Shown here in pieces: positions 1 to 12,600 of a DNA stretch of 64,000 nucleotides. Location of the stretch: contig JACTAT010000319.1 in NCBI GenBank assembly GCA_014526335.1, positions 1 to 64,000 of the forward strand. Reading direction: 5' to 3'. This DNA is from Chrysaora quinquecirrha. Taxonomy: Eukaryota > Cnidaria > Scyphozoa > Semaeostomeae > Pelagiidae. Each line of letters begins with the position of its first letter. The stretch's first letter is position 1. The notes under the pieces were generated by a model. It saw only the letters and a program-made list of their open reading frames with translations. It was not told the origin of the DNA and searched no databases. A program made the translations under genes and the position numbers.

Positions 1-180
1 GACCACGTTACAAAACATTTCTCGTTAAGCATTTTCTGCTTGCGCCAATCAAGAACTGTTTTTGAACTTTTTAAGAAAACATTGCTCAACAAAAACTTCT
101 TGTCAATCAATGTTTGGCGACGTAACCAAACGTTCAAAGATTGCTTGGTACACAATTGGCAATTGTTGGATAACAGTGTT
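1..180. repeat. Partial MITE, CAAACATTG family
   Basis: Contains CACGTTACAAAACATT and CCAAACGTTCAAAGATTGC, the core words of the family whose fuller copies lie at 13898-14362, 15806-16034, 25211-25862 and 41877-42166. Cut by the window edge. Confidence 0.5.
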
Positions 181-227
181 TTTTCTTTTTTCCAAGGCCT
201 AGGTCTTAACCTCTTTTATTTCTATAG

Positions 228-2371
228 GTACCTTATCAAAGCTCGCAAATCATCTCGGACAGCAGAGGTAACTTTTTCCGAATTTTCAATGGTGATTTGT
301 ATCGAGCTAATTCAGTTCCTCACGAATGGATCAAGTTGGACGAAAACTCTAAATTCAGTTACGTGATTGGTATAAATGGACAGCCTGTCGCCATAGCAAC
401 ATCTGGTGAATTAAAGATGGTTGGACATGGAGGTAAAAATTGAATTTCATCACGTTCTTTTTCCAGTCTATTATTCATCATGGCGTTAATTTAGGGTGTG
501 CTTGTGACGTCAGTAGTTTCAATATCTTGGCGAGGTCGTGGTTCGAGGCCTAGCCACGGTAGCATTGTAGCATCGAAGTCAGGGTCGAGGTTAATCTAAA
601 TTCATCTTCCTCTAAGGTTCTAGCGACTGACGCTAAATCATCTTTGCGTTAGTTTAGGATGTGCTTGAACGGGACCAGTTCCCGGAGTTTTCAAGGCTGT
701 AGCCTCTGAAGGTACCTTTGATTGCACTCAGAATGCCGAAAACGTCTTGAAGGCATCTAAATCATTTGCTGAATGTGTTGTGGCGTCGTGGTCTTATCTA
801 GCATCGTGGTCTTATCTATTGTGTCAATAGCTCAGCGAGGTCGTGAACGGTGAAGCTGAGATGGTGTATTTAGCGCCTGTCGCTAGGATCTCAGTAGTAG
901 TTTAACTTATTGAGACCTCTATCCTGGCTTTGTCCCTACTGTATCTTGGGCTTGAACCCGGACCTCACTAAGCTTCTGACACCACGAGCCCGCTGGATTA
1001 GACCACGACGCCAGAGCACCTTCAATCGTAGTACCTCGTGGTTCGATCCTAGCCACAGTAGCGTCACAGCCAGGGGTAAGGTTAATCTTAGTTCATCTAG
1101 TTGTAAGGTCCTAACGACTGTTGCTAAATACACGTTTTAACCTATATCTTCACCATCACCATTGTCTCCATCAGGCAGAAGATTTGGTAGGCTTTTCTTT
1201 TTCCTTTATAAATATTCGTTGTATAGTACATTGTTGTAAGGTTCAGCATTCCAAATCAATCATGCCCTTAAAGTTGGAAGAAAAATGATCTGTTATGATT
1301 GTCTCTACGTTATTCCTTTTTCCTATTATATTTTCTCTTTCTTGTTTCACTGTACTCCTCCTTTTCGTCCATTGTTGGGCTGTTGGCCTCTTTCATCAGA
1401 TTTCAGTATTCTCGCTTATTCCCTGGGGGTGGGGTACATGACCTATGAATGGACGGGGATATGCCGCCCAGATTTCACAAACCCACCCATTTATAATGTA
1501 GACACAGACCGGGTACCTACCCTATATTATGGGTAATAACAAGCGGAATATGAGAGTAATAAGGCTTTCTATGTCATATTATTGCTTGAAATTGCACTAC
1601 GAACATCTTCAATGCGATATTAACATTATTTGGACTCGAATGTTTTCTTCAATTTCCCACTCTGTGATGTGGGGATTTGGGTTAAATCATTTTAGAAAAT
1701 TTCAGGGTCAAAAATATGGGCGGCACATACCCGTACCCAAATTATGCCATGCACCCCTCCCCCTGGGCTTATTCTTGGTAGATTAGTGTATCCTTTCTCT
1801 TTGGTTGTCATATCGTCTATTCCTAATGATTTTTAATATTGCCTAATTTGTTTTCGTAGGAGAAAACACGTTTAAAATCTTCCATTCTGGAGGGCTTTGT
1901 TTGCAAAGGAAATCCACGATAAACAATAATGCAATGCTTGGTGAGAAATGTGCATTTTTTGAATTGGAGAAAAACGATTGCTGGAAAGACACAAGCCAAC
2001 AGACTTATCTCAAACCCGGAGTATTGAACGTTTTGCTTACCTATTCAACAACATGTGTACCTAATACCTTAAGGAGGCATTTGTTGGACGTGATACCTGT
2101 TGTCGGAATTGGTTACCTGACACCGTATGCCAATCAAGCTACCCCTAGCACGACTTTAATTTCCAGAGTATTTTCCTCTCCAAATTTCAGATATTTTCAG
2201 TTTTATTTTGAACAAGGTGAGGTATTTTGAAAGCTATTTTTTGCTTCTTGTTCTTTGGGAAGTACCAAAACCCCCCAAAACCTATATTAATTCTAATGAT
2301 ATCCCAACTTATGCTTGCAGCATCTGCTTTCAAGAGAATCAACAGCTTTTATCCAAAACGGAAAACTCAAG
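228..2371 (+). CDS. Exons 1-3: unassigned N-terminal extracellular region
   Basis: Exons 228-432, 1860-2216 and 2321-2371 encode residues 1-204 of the visible product. Exon 1 enters in phase 0 after a TATAG acceptor; the others join in phase 1. The sequence is mixed beta-like with Cys pairs (GLCLQ, EKCAF, NDCWK, TTCVP) and I do not recognise the fold. No transmembrane segment is visible, in keeping with an extracellular position. The 5' exon(s) with the initiator are missing from the window. Intron 1 (433-1859) holds tRNA-derived SINE copies and a MITE-like block. Confidence 0.6.
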
Positions 2372-5358
2372 GTTGGTGTCTTTTCGTTAATTGATTGATA
2401 CCAGAGTTATATTTGTAGGTTAGTTACGGTATGAGCGTTTAACCGGCTATGCAACGTTTTGTGAATGTTGCAGTCAGATCAGGGGGATCGCCTTTGTTAG
2501 CCCTTGTGATAGCATTCCCAGATGTGCGATCATCACTAATATATACAACGAAGCAAAAAGCTTAATATGTTGTTTATTCCAAGTTAGTCAACAATAATTT
2601 ATGGCAAAGAGAGGAACTACCATCTTACTTCTCAAAACGCCAAACAATGCTCATCTTCCCACTGTATCCTGCAAGCTGATTGGTGTTGAAAACACAATGC
2701 CAATTCGACTTCGCTTTCTGAATGGTGTATTTCGATTTGCATATAAATTCCGCCTTGATGGTCATTTGATTCTATCTGTTTCTGACGTTTATACTCTGAA
2801 TGTCAGACGAAGAAAGCTTTTAAGTGTGCCCAGAAATGCTTCCGCTGTTTCTCGCAATTTCGAAACTCTGTGCCACTCAAAAACTATGCTGAACTGACTT
2901 ACGTTAGCGAAAAGATAGAATCACCTTTGGACATACTTAACCGTTTCTTCGTCAAACACTCCTCCGGGTATAAAAGTCAGAAACAGAGCGAAACTACTGA
3001 CTTAGAAGGAGTGGAGTATAAGCCCAGATGCACATAAAAAGGCACCAAAAGTAAAGCTGCATTGGTATTTTGTTTTAAACGCCAATCAGCTTATGCGGTT
3101 ACCCCATTGAGGCACTATGTCAACAGATGTTTGTTTCCACTCTTTTTCGCTATCCTCAAGTTCTGCACAATTCCAAGATGACTCTGACTGAAGAAAGTTT
3201 TACTAGATCATCAAACCTGTGCCAAACGAGTTCTGTACGTCTGTAAGACTAAAAGTTTTAATCTACCTATTTCTCTATTTATATTATAGGAACAGCAAAT
3301 AGCGAGTTGAAGTTCGAGATCACTATTATGTTTCGTGTCCGTGATATGAAATTCGTCGAAAATTTTCGAGATCTGCATGGAACCGAGGCCACACTGGTCT
3401 ACACACAAGTGAGGCAAGAGGTAATTTTTCCTACTGTTTTGCTCGATACTTTTTAAACTAGATCTTTACCCTTCCCCACCCATTAGGCCCCATTAGGTGG
3501 ATGGGTAAACACTTCATATCTCTAATACCCTAATAGGGTTCCACTTCTCCCAAGAAATGTACTCTGAAACCCAACCCCTATCTCTTGTAGAGCTGCACCT
3601 TATTTATTTAGTATTACCTAATATTCCCCCGATGTTTTATTATTTATTAAATATCATCTTAATTTTAGCTTGACCAAATATTCACTGAGAGCAATCATTA
3701 TGTTAAATCAACATTTGGCGAGATAAGGTAATATAAGATGATCAATCTGTCTTTTTATAATGCAATAATTATCTACATTTAACAATCTTACACAGAAAGT
3801 GCAAACTTTGTTCATAAAAACGCAAAATCAAGATGGAGAATTTAATACCCTGTCCTGCTCTCACTGCTGTTCAGGAAATGGTGTCACTCGAATGTGGCCC
3901 AATTGTTAAAGGTCTCTCCATAAATATTCCTCGAATTAAGCTGTATCAGTTAAGAGCTGCTTTTATTTTGAGAGGATTAATATAATGGCTAGGGCAGGGT
4001 AGGAAAGGCCATTCTTGGTAAGATTTGAATAGCTGTAAGGCTAGATTACTGTCTGCAAGAGTTGGCAAAGGTTGCTGACAGTGCCAGGGTTAGTGTAAGG
4101 GCAAATAATAGCATCTTTAAGGGCAGGGAAGGCAGGGGCCCTGGTTGCTGTAAGGACCCGGGTTACTGTAAGGACAAAAATAGTATCTGTAAGGGCAAGG
4201 AAGACAGGGATTGTATAAGGGATGCAATGGCGTTTTATCTGTAAGGCTGAGGAGGGCTTGTTTTGTGTAACAGCTTTGCAAGGATACGGATGGTCCGGAT
4301 ACTTATTTAGAGATATTGTTGAATGCCTAAAACCGGGCCTCCGCTAGGCAAAATTCTTTGCACGTAGGAAAAGCTTTTGTTGTTATACATGCACAGAACT
4401 GCATTTGAGGGTCGTTCAGGAGGGTCACATGTTCTTTTTTCCCTTGAGAACTCCCCCTTGTTTCCTGGAGTTTTTTCGGAATATTTTTAAGGTTGATAGT
4501 CAAGCGAATTGATAGCGGATGATTTTACCTGATCCATGTTTCCATATGCTCCCTTGTTCATTGTAAATGTTCCCATATTCCGTGGAATCTCTGAACGACT
4601 CTCATTTTCTGCTCGTTCTCCCGTCGCAGCGATTGACGGGCACTATCCGGCTAAAATGTTACAAAAAACGTTTCATGTAATTTTTCCAGATAGTACCTAC
4701 GCTTTAGTTTTTAGAAACCACGCCCTTTTGCACCTCCAGTGCTGGACCATTGTTTATCGTGCAACAAGCGTTTAACGTGCGCAGAAATGTTTACATATTT
4801 TCTACTGGATATTTCAGGCAAAAGAGAGAACTCATTACATGGTGTACTAAAGACTCAATCTGCAACACTCCACTTGAGATACAGTTTTATGGTTATATCT
4901 GGTTGTCATTTTTAACAAACTACGAGAAGACTATTCTTCTTTCTGGAAAATTCAATGGGGAAGAAACTTATTGCAATAATCATATATGCAGTTTTACTCT
5001 CAGCGAAAAGGCACGGGGAGGTAAATGAGTTCTTTTTTTCTGCTTATTTTCCGTTTCATTACTCACTAGCTGTTTTTCTTCCCATGTCAGTACTCTTTAG
5101 TTCGAAAATTTTTCCACCCCCTAGTCTATTAATTTTTCCTCATTTTAAAAAATCAGAGCAAGATTTTTACGTGTCGAGAGGATCCTAGTCACGTTCCTTT
5201 TTTAACACACGAGTCAAAAATTTACAGCCCCCGCGTTTATTTTGACTCACTTTTATGTATTTCAATATTATCTTTATTTCTGCAAACTCTCTATGTTATT
5301 GGCCAGCAAATTAGTTAGTAAGTTATTTATTTATTTTGTTACTTTGTTAGTTAATCAG

Positions 5359-5408
<50 letters not shown>

Positions 5409-5467
5409 GTTAGTTAGTTTGTTTGTTTGTTTGTTTGTTTGTTAGTTACCTATTTAGTTACTAAGTC

Positions 5468-5501
<34 letters not shown>

Positions 5502-5646
5502 CAGTTAGTTAATTAGTTAGTTACTTAGTTGGTTAGTTAGTTAGTTAGTTAATTAGTTAGTTCGTTAGTTAGTTATTTGGTTAGTTAGTTAAGTAATTAG
5601 TTAGTTGGTTAGTTAGGTAGTTAGATAGTTAGTTTTAATGAGTTAA

Positions 5647-5692
<46 letters not shown>

Positions 5693-6618
5693 GGTTAGTT
5701 AGTTAGTTGGTTAATTTGTTAGTCAGTTAGTCAGTTAAGTAGTTAGTTAGTAAGTTAAGTAGTTAGTTAGTTAGTTGAATACTTAGTTAGTTATTAGTTA
5801 ATGAATACATTTTTTCGTTAGTTAGTTAGTTAGTTAGATAATTTGTTAATTGTCTTCAAATTGCTCTTATGAATTAAAGAGTGTACTGAGTATTCACCCC
5901 GGCTGTGTAGCACAGATCCACATCAGCTGTATAGATATTTCAAATTAAATCGTCGTTAGAGAAGATTGCTTGCTTGTTTGCTGTTTTAAAGATTTATTCT
6001 ATTCTCTTCTGTATCTGAATTTTTTCTTAGGTCTCACCAGCAAGCCCAACATTCAATTAATAAAAAGCACATCATCAAGCCTTGTATTTCAATATCTACC
6101 TCCAAAATACCAAGGGATGCACACTGGGTATAAGATATCTTATGTGGCAGAGAGGACACTTCAACCAGGAGTGCTTTATTTTCGCAATTTGACTTTGCAA
6201 GATGGGCTGATCTTTACAATACCCTCCTTGTTTCCTTATTCTATGTACAATTTAACCATTGAGCCGCTAGAGCCACAGAACAGCGCTCAGTCACCGTTTG
6301 TAATACAGTCGTCGACTACTGAGAAAGGTACGTATTCACGACCCCTAGCTGTAGCTTTGTCTTCTAGGGTATTAAGGCTTTTTGATTTGTTGTTCATTCT
6401 CTATCTAACTAACCAACTAACTATGACTAACTAACTTACTAACTAACTAAGAAAGTAACTAACTAATTAATTTACTAAATAACTAGCTAAGTAACTAACT
6501 AACTGTCTATCTAACTTACTTGCTGACTGACTATCTAATACCTAACTAGCGAACTTGTTTACTAGCTAACTAACTAACCAGCTAACTAACTAACTAACTG
6601 ACTAACTTTCTAACTAAA

Positions 6619-6658
<40 letters not shown>

Positions 6659-9600
6659 AAACCAACTTACTTATTAACTCATTAACTAACTAACTAGTTA
6701 ACCAACTAACTATAGCTGACTAACTTACAAATTATTCATCTAACTAACTACTAGCTAACTAACAGAATAACTGACTCAACCTTATTCCTCCTCGTCTCCT
6801 CGGATGACTTAAAAAGTCTATGAAATGGTAAATGTTGCACTGGGTATAAAATCGGGTCGAGTTTTCCAATGTATTGTGGCAAGCATTGTGTGTCTACTAT
6901 ATATTGTATTTCATTTCACTATCCTTCACCATTATCGCTTTTTTCTAGCACCCACACAAAGCCCAAAAATTAAATTGAAAGGCAGATACAGATTCTCTTG
7001 CGAAATAAAAATAAATGATCTGTCATCTACTCTGGAGTGGAATGGAATTTCTTTAGGATATGAGGTCTTCTATGAAAGAAGAGCAAAGCTCTCAGATGAA
7101 TTGTTTGGCAATTTTGACATGGAAAAGGCTTCACGCTTTCAAGCAAGACACGTTCCACATGGAAATGCGTCTGTATGGCTTTCAAACCTGAAAGTGTACA
7201 GTGAATACGTGGTTTACATTGGAGCACGAAATTCAGCTGGGGTTGGTCCCGTGTCAAGGTTGGTTTTTAGGACCAAGCCCGGAGGTGAGTTCTGGTTTTT
7301 TTTTAATCCTGTAAAAGCTCCGTTTGAGCACCCCTCGCTAGATTCTTAAGCCCCATTTTCTATTTTCTATTAACCTTTTCGACAAACGGACGCGAAACTT
7401 ATGCAGAATTCACGATATATAACTCTTGACATCGAATTCGTATTAAGCATTAAAACCTTTTTCTAGTTGCACAGTTTCACGGCTCTAGCTTATGTAGCCT
7501 ACTAATGTTAGCTCAAAGTTTCAGATCTTGTAAAGGTTTAGGCCGTAAGGGCTAAAAAGTCTCATGTTTCAAGTTCAGACAATCATGTCTTCTTACACTT
7601 TGAAAATTTTCTAGTCCCTACCTCCGGCTGCCTGTGATCGATGGATTGATTGCTAGGCAAATACGCTTGCTGTTTTTGCAAGGTATTGGTTTATGTGCTA
7701 AGCACAGGGGGGGGCCACTGAATAGCTTAGGGCTAATCTAAGTAGTGCAACCCCAGTACTTCCTCTCGGTGTGACCATGTCTCGTGATTCCTTTTGTCTT
7801 TTGCCTGGGATTACAGAGGGCTGGCGACTTTCCTCACTCAGGTGCGTAGAATTTGGGTGAGTTTGGCCTTGGTTGTTGAGTTTTGCCTTGGTGGCAATCG
7901 AAAGCAAGACAATAGAGGCTTCCGCAAAAGATGGGCACCGTTTTCATCAATCCCTTGTTTTCATAGGGTTTTACGAAGGGAATTCTGGGAATAATTTCCT
8001 TAGCTACAAATTCAACGTCTGCAGCTATGTAAAATACGTAACTAAGGAAATTATTCCCAGAATTCCTTTCGAAAATCCTTAATGAAAACAGTACGCAAAA
8101 ATGGCGGCCATCTTTTGCGGAAGCGTCTATTGTCTAATAAACATGGTTAGGGGGGAGAGGGGAGATCTACAGATGATCGCAAAAATATTTTGGCTGTTCT
8201 AATACATTTTGTCCTGGACTGTAGCTTTAAACAGTTTACTGGAATCTTTTCAGCAAAACAATAAAATTTGCCATTTAGAGTATAATTTTAATGCTTTGAG
8301 ATACTTTTTACCTGATCTTAACTGCTGATCTTTTTTCAGCCCCGGAGAAAAGTCCAGAAAACTTCAAGGTTACTCAGCTGAACCGAACTTTCGTTAAGGT
8401 TACATGGAAAGCCTTGGCTAACAATACAAGTATTTGGAATTCAAACGAAAAACATTGGTTAGGCTATGAGTTGCGTTTTCATGAGATCAGTATCCCACCT
8501 TTAACATCCGATGCCGCAAACGCTAGTGTTGTATTTTGCAATGGTAGTAAAACAACCTCTCAAGTGATTGGACCGTTAGCAGAAAGCAGGGAATACATGT
8601 TTGAAATAGCAGCTAAAAATAGTTTTGGAATCACAGAGCATTTTACCAAGATCTGCTTTTTAATGAAGGAAGGAGGTTTGTGTTGATGCTTTTTCTGTAT
8701 TCATTGTATGCTTTCTATTCAGTGGCAGTTTTGAATGGTTTTAGAAGTAACGTAAACCCACGAATTTCCAATATAAGCCCCCAGTTATTCTGTAAGCCCC
8801 CCTCCCGGAATTAAAGCCCCCTAATTTCAATTTAATGTTCCCTTCATGTAAAGCCCGCTCAATTAAAAGTTCCCCCCACATATGACCCTTTATATTTGTT
8901 TTTTTTTAAGTAAAAATGTGACTAATGAACACTCTTGTATCAATGACTGTTACAAGCCCCCTTTACCCCTTTATACAAGCGCTTTCCGATTATTAGCCCA
9001 ACAATAAGTGCCGTTGAATAGATAAACCCAGGACTGAAAGTCGGCATATTACAGTATGCCTCTAACGTTCCAACTACCCATTTAGCTCTTTAGCTCATTG
9101 GCATTGTTGACTCCTCTTAGCTCATGTAGTCCAGGTTCGAATCCCAACAATAGACCTTTTCAAAGAAGCCTGGGTCGGGCGTGAAATTTTTCTGGCAAAT
9201 GGTAGATATTTCCAGTAAGTGAATCCTGTCCGCGTGCAACAATTTGAATTGCGGTCGTTACAGATGTTGTGCATCAAATTTTACTTAAAATTCTCGTTTG
9301 ATTGGAATAAAAGTGAAAGAAAGGCTTCAAATCCCACCATATCTGCTCAAGGAGACATTTAATGAAGTGTTTTCGTGTTTGTGAGTTGCTTGTGTCTTGT
9401 TTTCTGAATTTCTGCACATATTTTCAACATTTATTGTTGCAGATTCCTTTACTCTCTTTTACTTCAATTATTCGTGAGTTTGGAGCAAAATTTGCTGAAC
9501 TTCCTCTCCTAAATCGACCGTAATTCTAGTCGTTGAACACGGAGAGGGTTCCCTTAACTGGAAATGTCTACTATTTTCCAGAAAATTTCGCGCCCGACCC

Positions 9601-12600
9601 AGGCCTCTTTGAAAAGGTTTGTTGTGCTAAGCCACGTGTGGAAAAATCTGTCTCTAATCAACATAGAGAACTAGATAGAAGACCACGATATTCTTTGCTT
9701 GATATTTCTCATTCTGCTTCTCCTGTCCTTCCTTTTTATTATACAATACTTTATACTTATTCTAACTTTTCCTAGTTCCAAGTGGTGCTCCAAGAATATT
9801 GACAGCAATCCATAACTCTTCGTCATCCCTGACCATTACAACTGGTGACATAAGCCTAGAAGATGAAAAAGGAGCGGTCGTTTATTATAACGTCTCAGTC
9901 ACAGCAAAACCCACAGAAGCTAAAGGGACAAGCAATTCACACAATACACACAATACACGCTATTACCAGATGCGTGTAGCAGACTCCAGCTTGATTTCAA
10001 CGGATTTTGAAAGCGATAGTTTATGCCGTACTACTGACAGAAGTCGCGCGGTAGAGAATGCGGCCTATGTTTGCCCTAATAACTCAAGAACGATCAACGC
10101 TACTTCGTTTGTTGTTACCGCTACGGTACCAAACTTAACATACTGGACTGAATATGAGCTGGAAGTATCCGGGTGCACATGCAAAGGCTGCAGTGTGTTT
10201 TCACCGCCTATTACCGCACGCACTGATGAGCACACGCCAACTTGTAGCCCGACGAAACTGGAAACTCGAAGGAGAACTTCAGTATCTCTGCAACTTTTCT
10301 GGAGCCAACCGCCAGTTAGTTGCATGCATGGCGTATTGACACGATACAGAGTTTATTTTGGGCCTAAGCAGGATTTCACCAATAGACTTGGGCGATTAAA
10401 GGATTGGCGCCCGTTAGCAGAAGGCGAAAGAAGTGACTATTATTACAGTGACTTAAAAGCTTTATACTCGTTTTTTCCTAATTTGAAGAAGTATTCAGAA
10501 TATTGTTGTGTTGTTGCTGCTGCCACGAGTAAAGGCTTTGGACCAGTTTCCAGTCCGCTATGCGTTTCAACACTTGAAGACAGTAAGTTTAATTTTAGGC
10601 TTTTTCTTTCCTCATTTCTGTTATAATTTTTCTCTTCTCTTCAGCTAAAATGCTATCATGTCGCTGTAGACTCATTACGAAAGTCCCGCGCAAACAACAA
10701 CGGTAGACTTATTAAATGATTCTTTGTTTTAGCTTCCTTGGCCTTAATTCAAATCAATCCAAAATTGTGAAATCCGTAAATAGTTGTTGCTGGTGTTTAT
10801 GATGGCTGATCAAACTAGTAGTATGAGCGGTTGTGGTGTAAAGGGGGCTGGGAGCGAATCTACGACTGCTATAGTGAGTCAACAGCAACGGCTATTTGTA
10901 GAAACAAGAGCAATTTACATTAAACAATTGAATTGGATGGCCTAATGCTCAGACTGGCGTAGGAATTTCTGAGGCACCTATCTATCAGATTGGCCTAAGG
11001 AGCGAAAGCTACGACTCATGTAATCAGTCTAAGGTCGCTGTACTCTCTGAGCTGTCTTGCGCTCAAAAATTCAAAACACTATACAAACCCAGCTTACAGC
11101 TTCACATATCTGTTTGGCGGCTGTTTGGCTCATTTCGATCCACATCTGTTCAAAAAATTTTCGTTTGATAACGATGCCACAGTTGACATAGGTTTCAAGG
11201 GTAGATCAGTGGTTATATAAATTTTGATGATTTTTCTTCTAACTTTATAGGGCCAGATGGACCTCCAACTGGTGTCAAAGGCTTGGTAATGGTTGATGGC
11301 ATCGAAATATCATTGCAGCCTCCTCAGAAAGAAGTAGCCAATGGAATAATCAGAGAGTATACTATATTTTATGCTGAGAATAGCACTGATGGTGTTGAAC
11401 ATAATGTTACAGTAGAAAGGAATCTCACAGCAAATGAAATTGTTACTTTGAAACTTGTTAAAGGTCTAAAGCCTTTTCATTGGTATAAGTTCGAAACCGT
11501 TGCCGCAACACATGTGGGATCCGGTGTGATTCGATCCGAGCCGATTGTCGTCCGCAGTCAGGAGGCTGGTAAGTTTATCTTTGTTTACTGAGGTACTGTA
11601 GCATTAAGCAAAGCCTGGTTTCCGTAAGATCGTAAACAGCGTCAGCAACAGTCCTTGTAGATCTCCAGATTTGATTAGAGTACTGCCTTGCGAGCATTAC
11701 GACTGCGCTGAAGGTGAATCGGAAGTAGCTATCGGGAGAGTTGAAATGAGTTAAACTTGATTGAGACCAGAACAGTTGTAAAGCAATGTGCCCGTCCCAG
11801 AAAGTTATAGATTGGTGCAAAAGCATTATTTCTTTCTTGCAAAACAACAACACGATTTTGGACCAAGTTTCGTGATAGACCGTTTCTAATTAAGAGAGAC
11901 ATACCGCATCTGCCTGAATGACAATTTTCCAACATGGACACATGGACATCTGTCTTGCTCATGTGTCTTGTCGATAATAGAGAGGAATCAAGACTCTGTT
12001 GATGTAAGATTTTAGGCCCACAGCTTCCGCCTGACTCTCTCCTCTTTAAATTATTGTCAGGCGAAACTGCTCTTTAAGTATGGCAGAAAAACATACCAAA
12101 CGTTTCTTCCCTCTATGAACAATATTAAAAACAAAAAGTATTACCTTTAGTGATTTTACGAATGTCCCACATATTAAACTATCGTCGTGCTGAAAACATA
12201 TTAAAACATCTATTCTCCGTTATTCCAGTATATAGCTTTCTATACTTCTTTTCTAGCGCCCTCGGCGGCACCCAGGAACATCTCTGCACAGAATTTAACA
12301 AAGAACAGCGCTGACTTGACATGGTTGCAGCTACCTGAAGCCGATATGAATGGCGTTTTCAGAAAATTCAAGCTCGTTATAAACGAAACGCTGGCAGATA
12401 ATAGTCAAGGAGTGTTAAGAAATGTTTTTATCTTCCCTGGTAAAAAGCCGTTCGATCAGGTGCGGGTTAATGCAACAACAGAAGATGAAAATAGAGCCAG
12501 GAACGCTTCTTTTCAAGCTCAGTTATCGCCTGTTATCGATGTCAGCGTCGACGTTAAAGGAGATGTAAGATCCAATGTGGATGAAGCCTCAGGAACGTTT

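Noticed and set aside
40..366. 108-codon plus-strand open frame at the left edge
   Set aside because: It overlaps exon 1 in a different frame and begins in a MITE fragment; the spliced frame starts at 228.
5320..6775. Telomere-type repeat
   Set aside because: The unit is a tetramer TTAG in introns of one gene, not TTAGGG or TTAGG at an end.
9799..10626. Exon 10 as a single-exon gene starting at an internal ATG
   Set aside because: It has a good acceptor at 9775 and donor at 10582, phase 1 on both sides, and FN3 neighbours.
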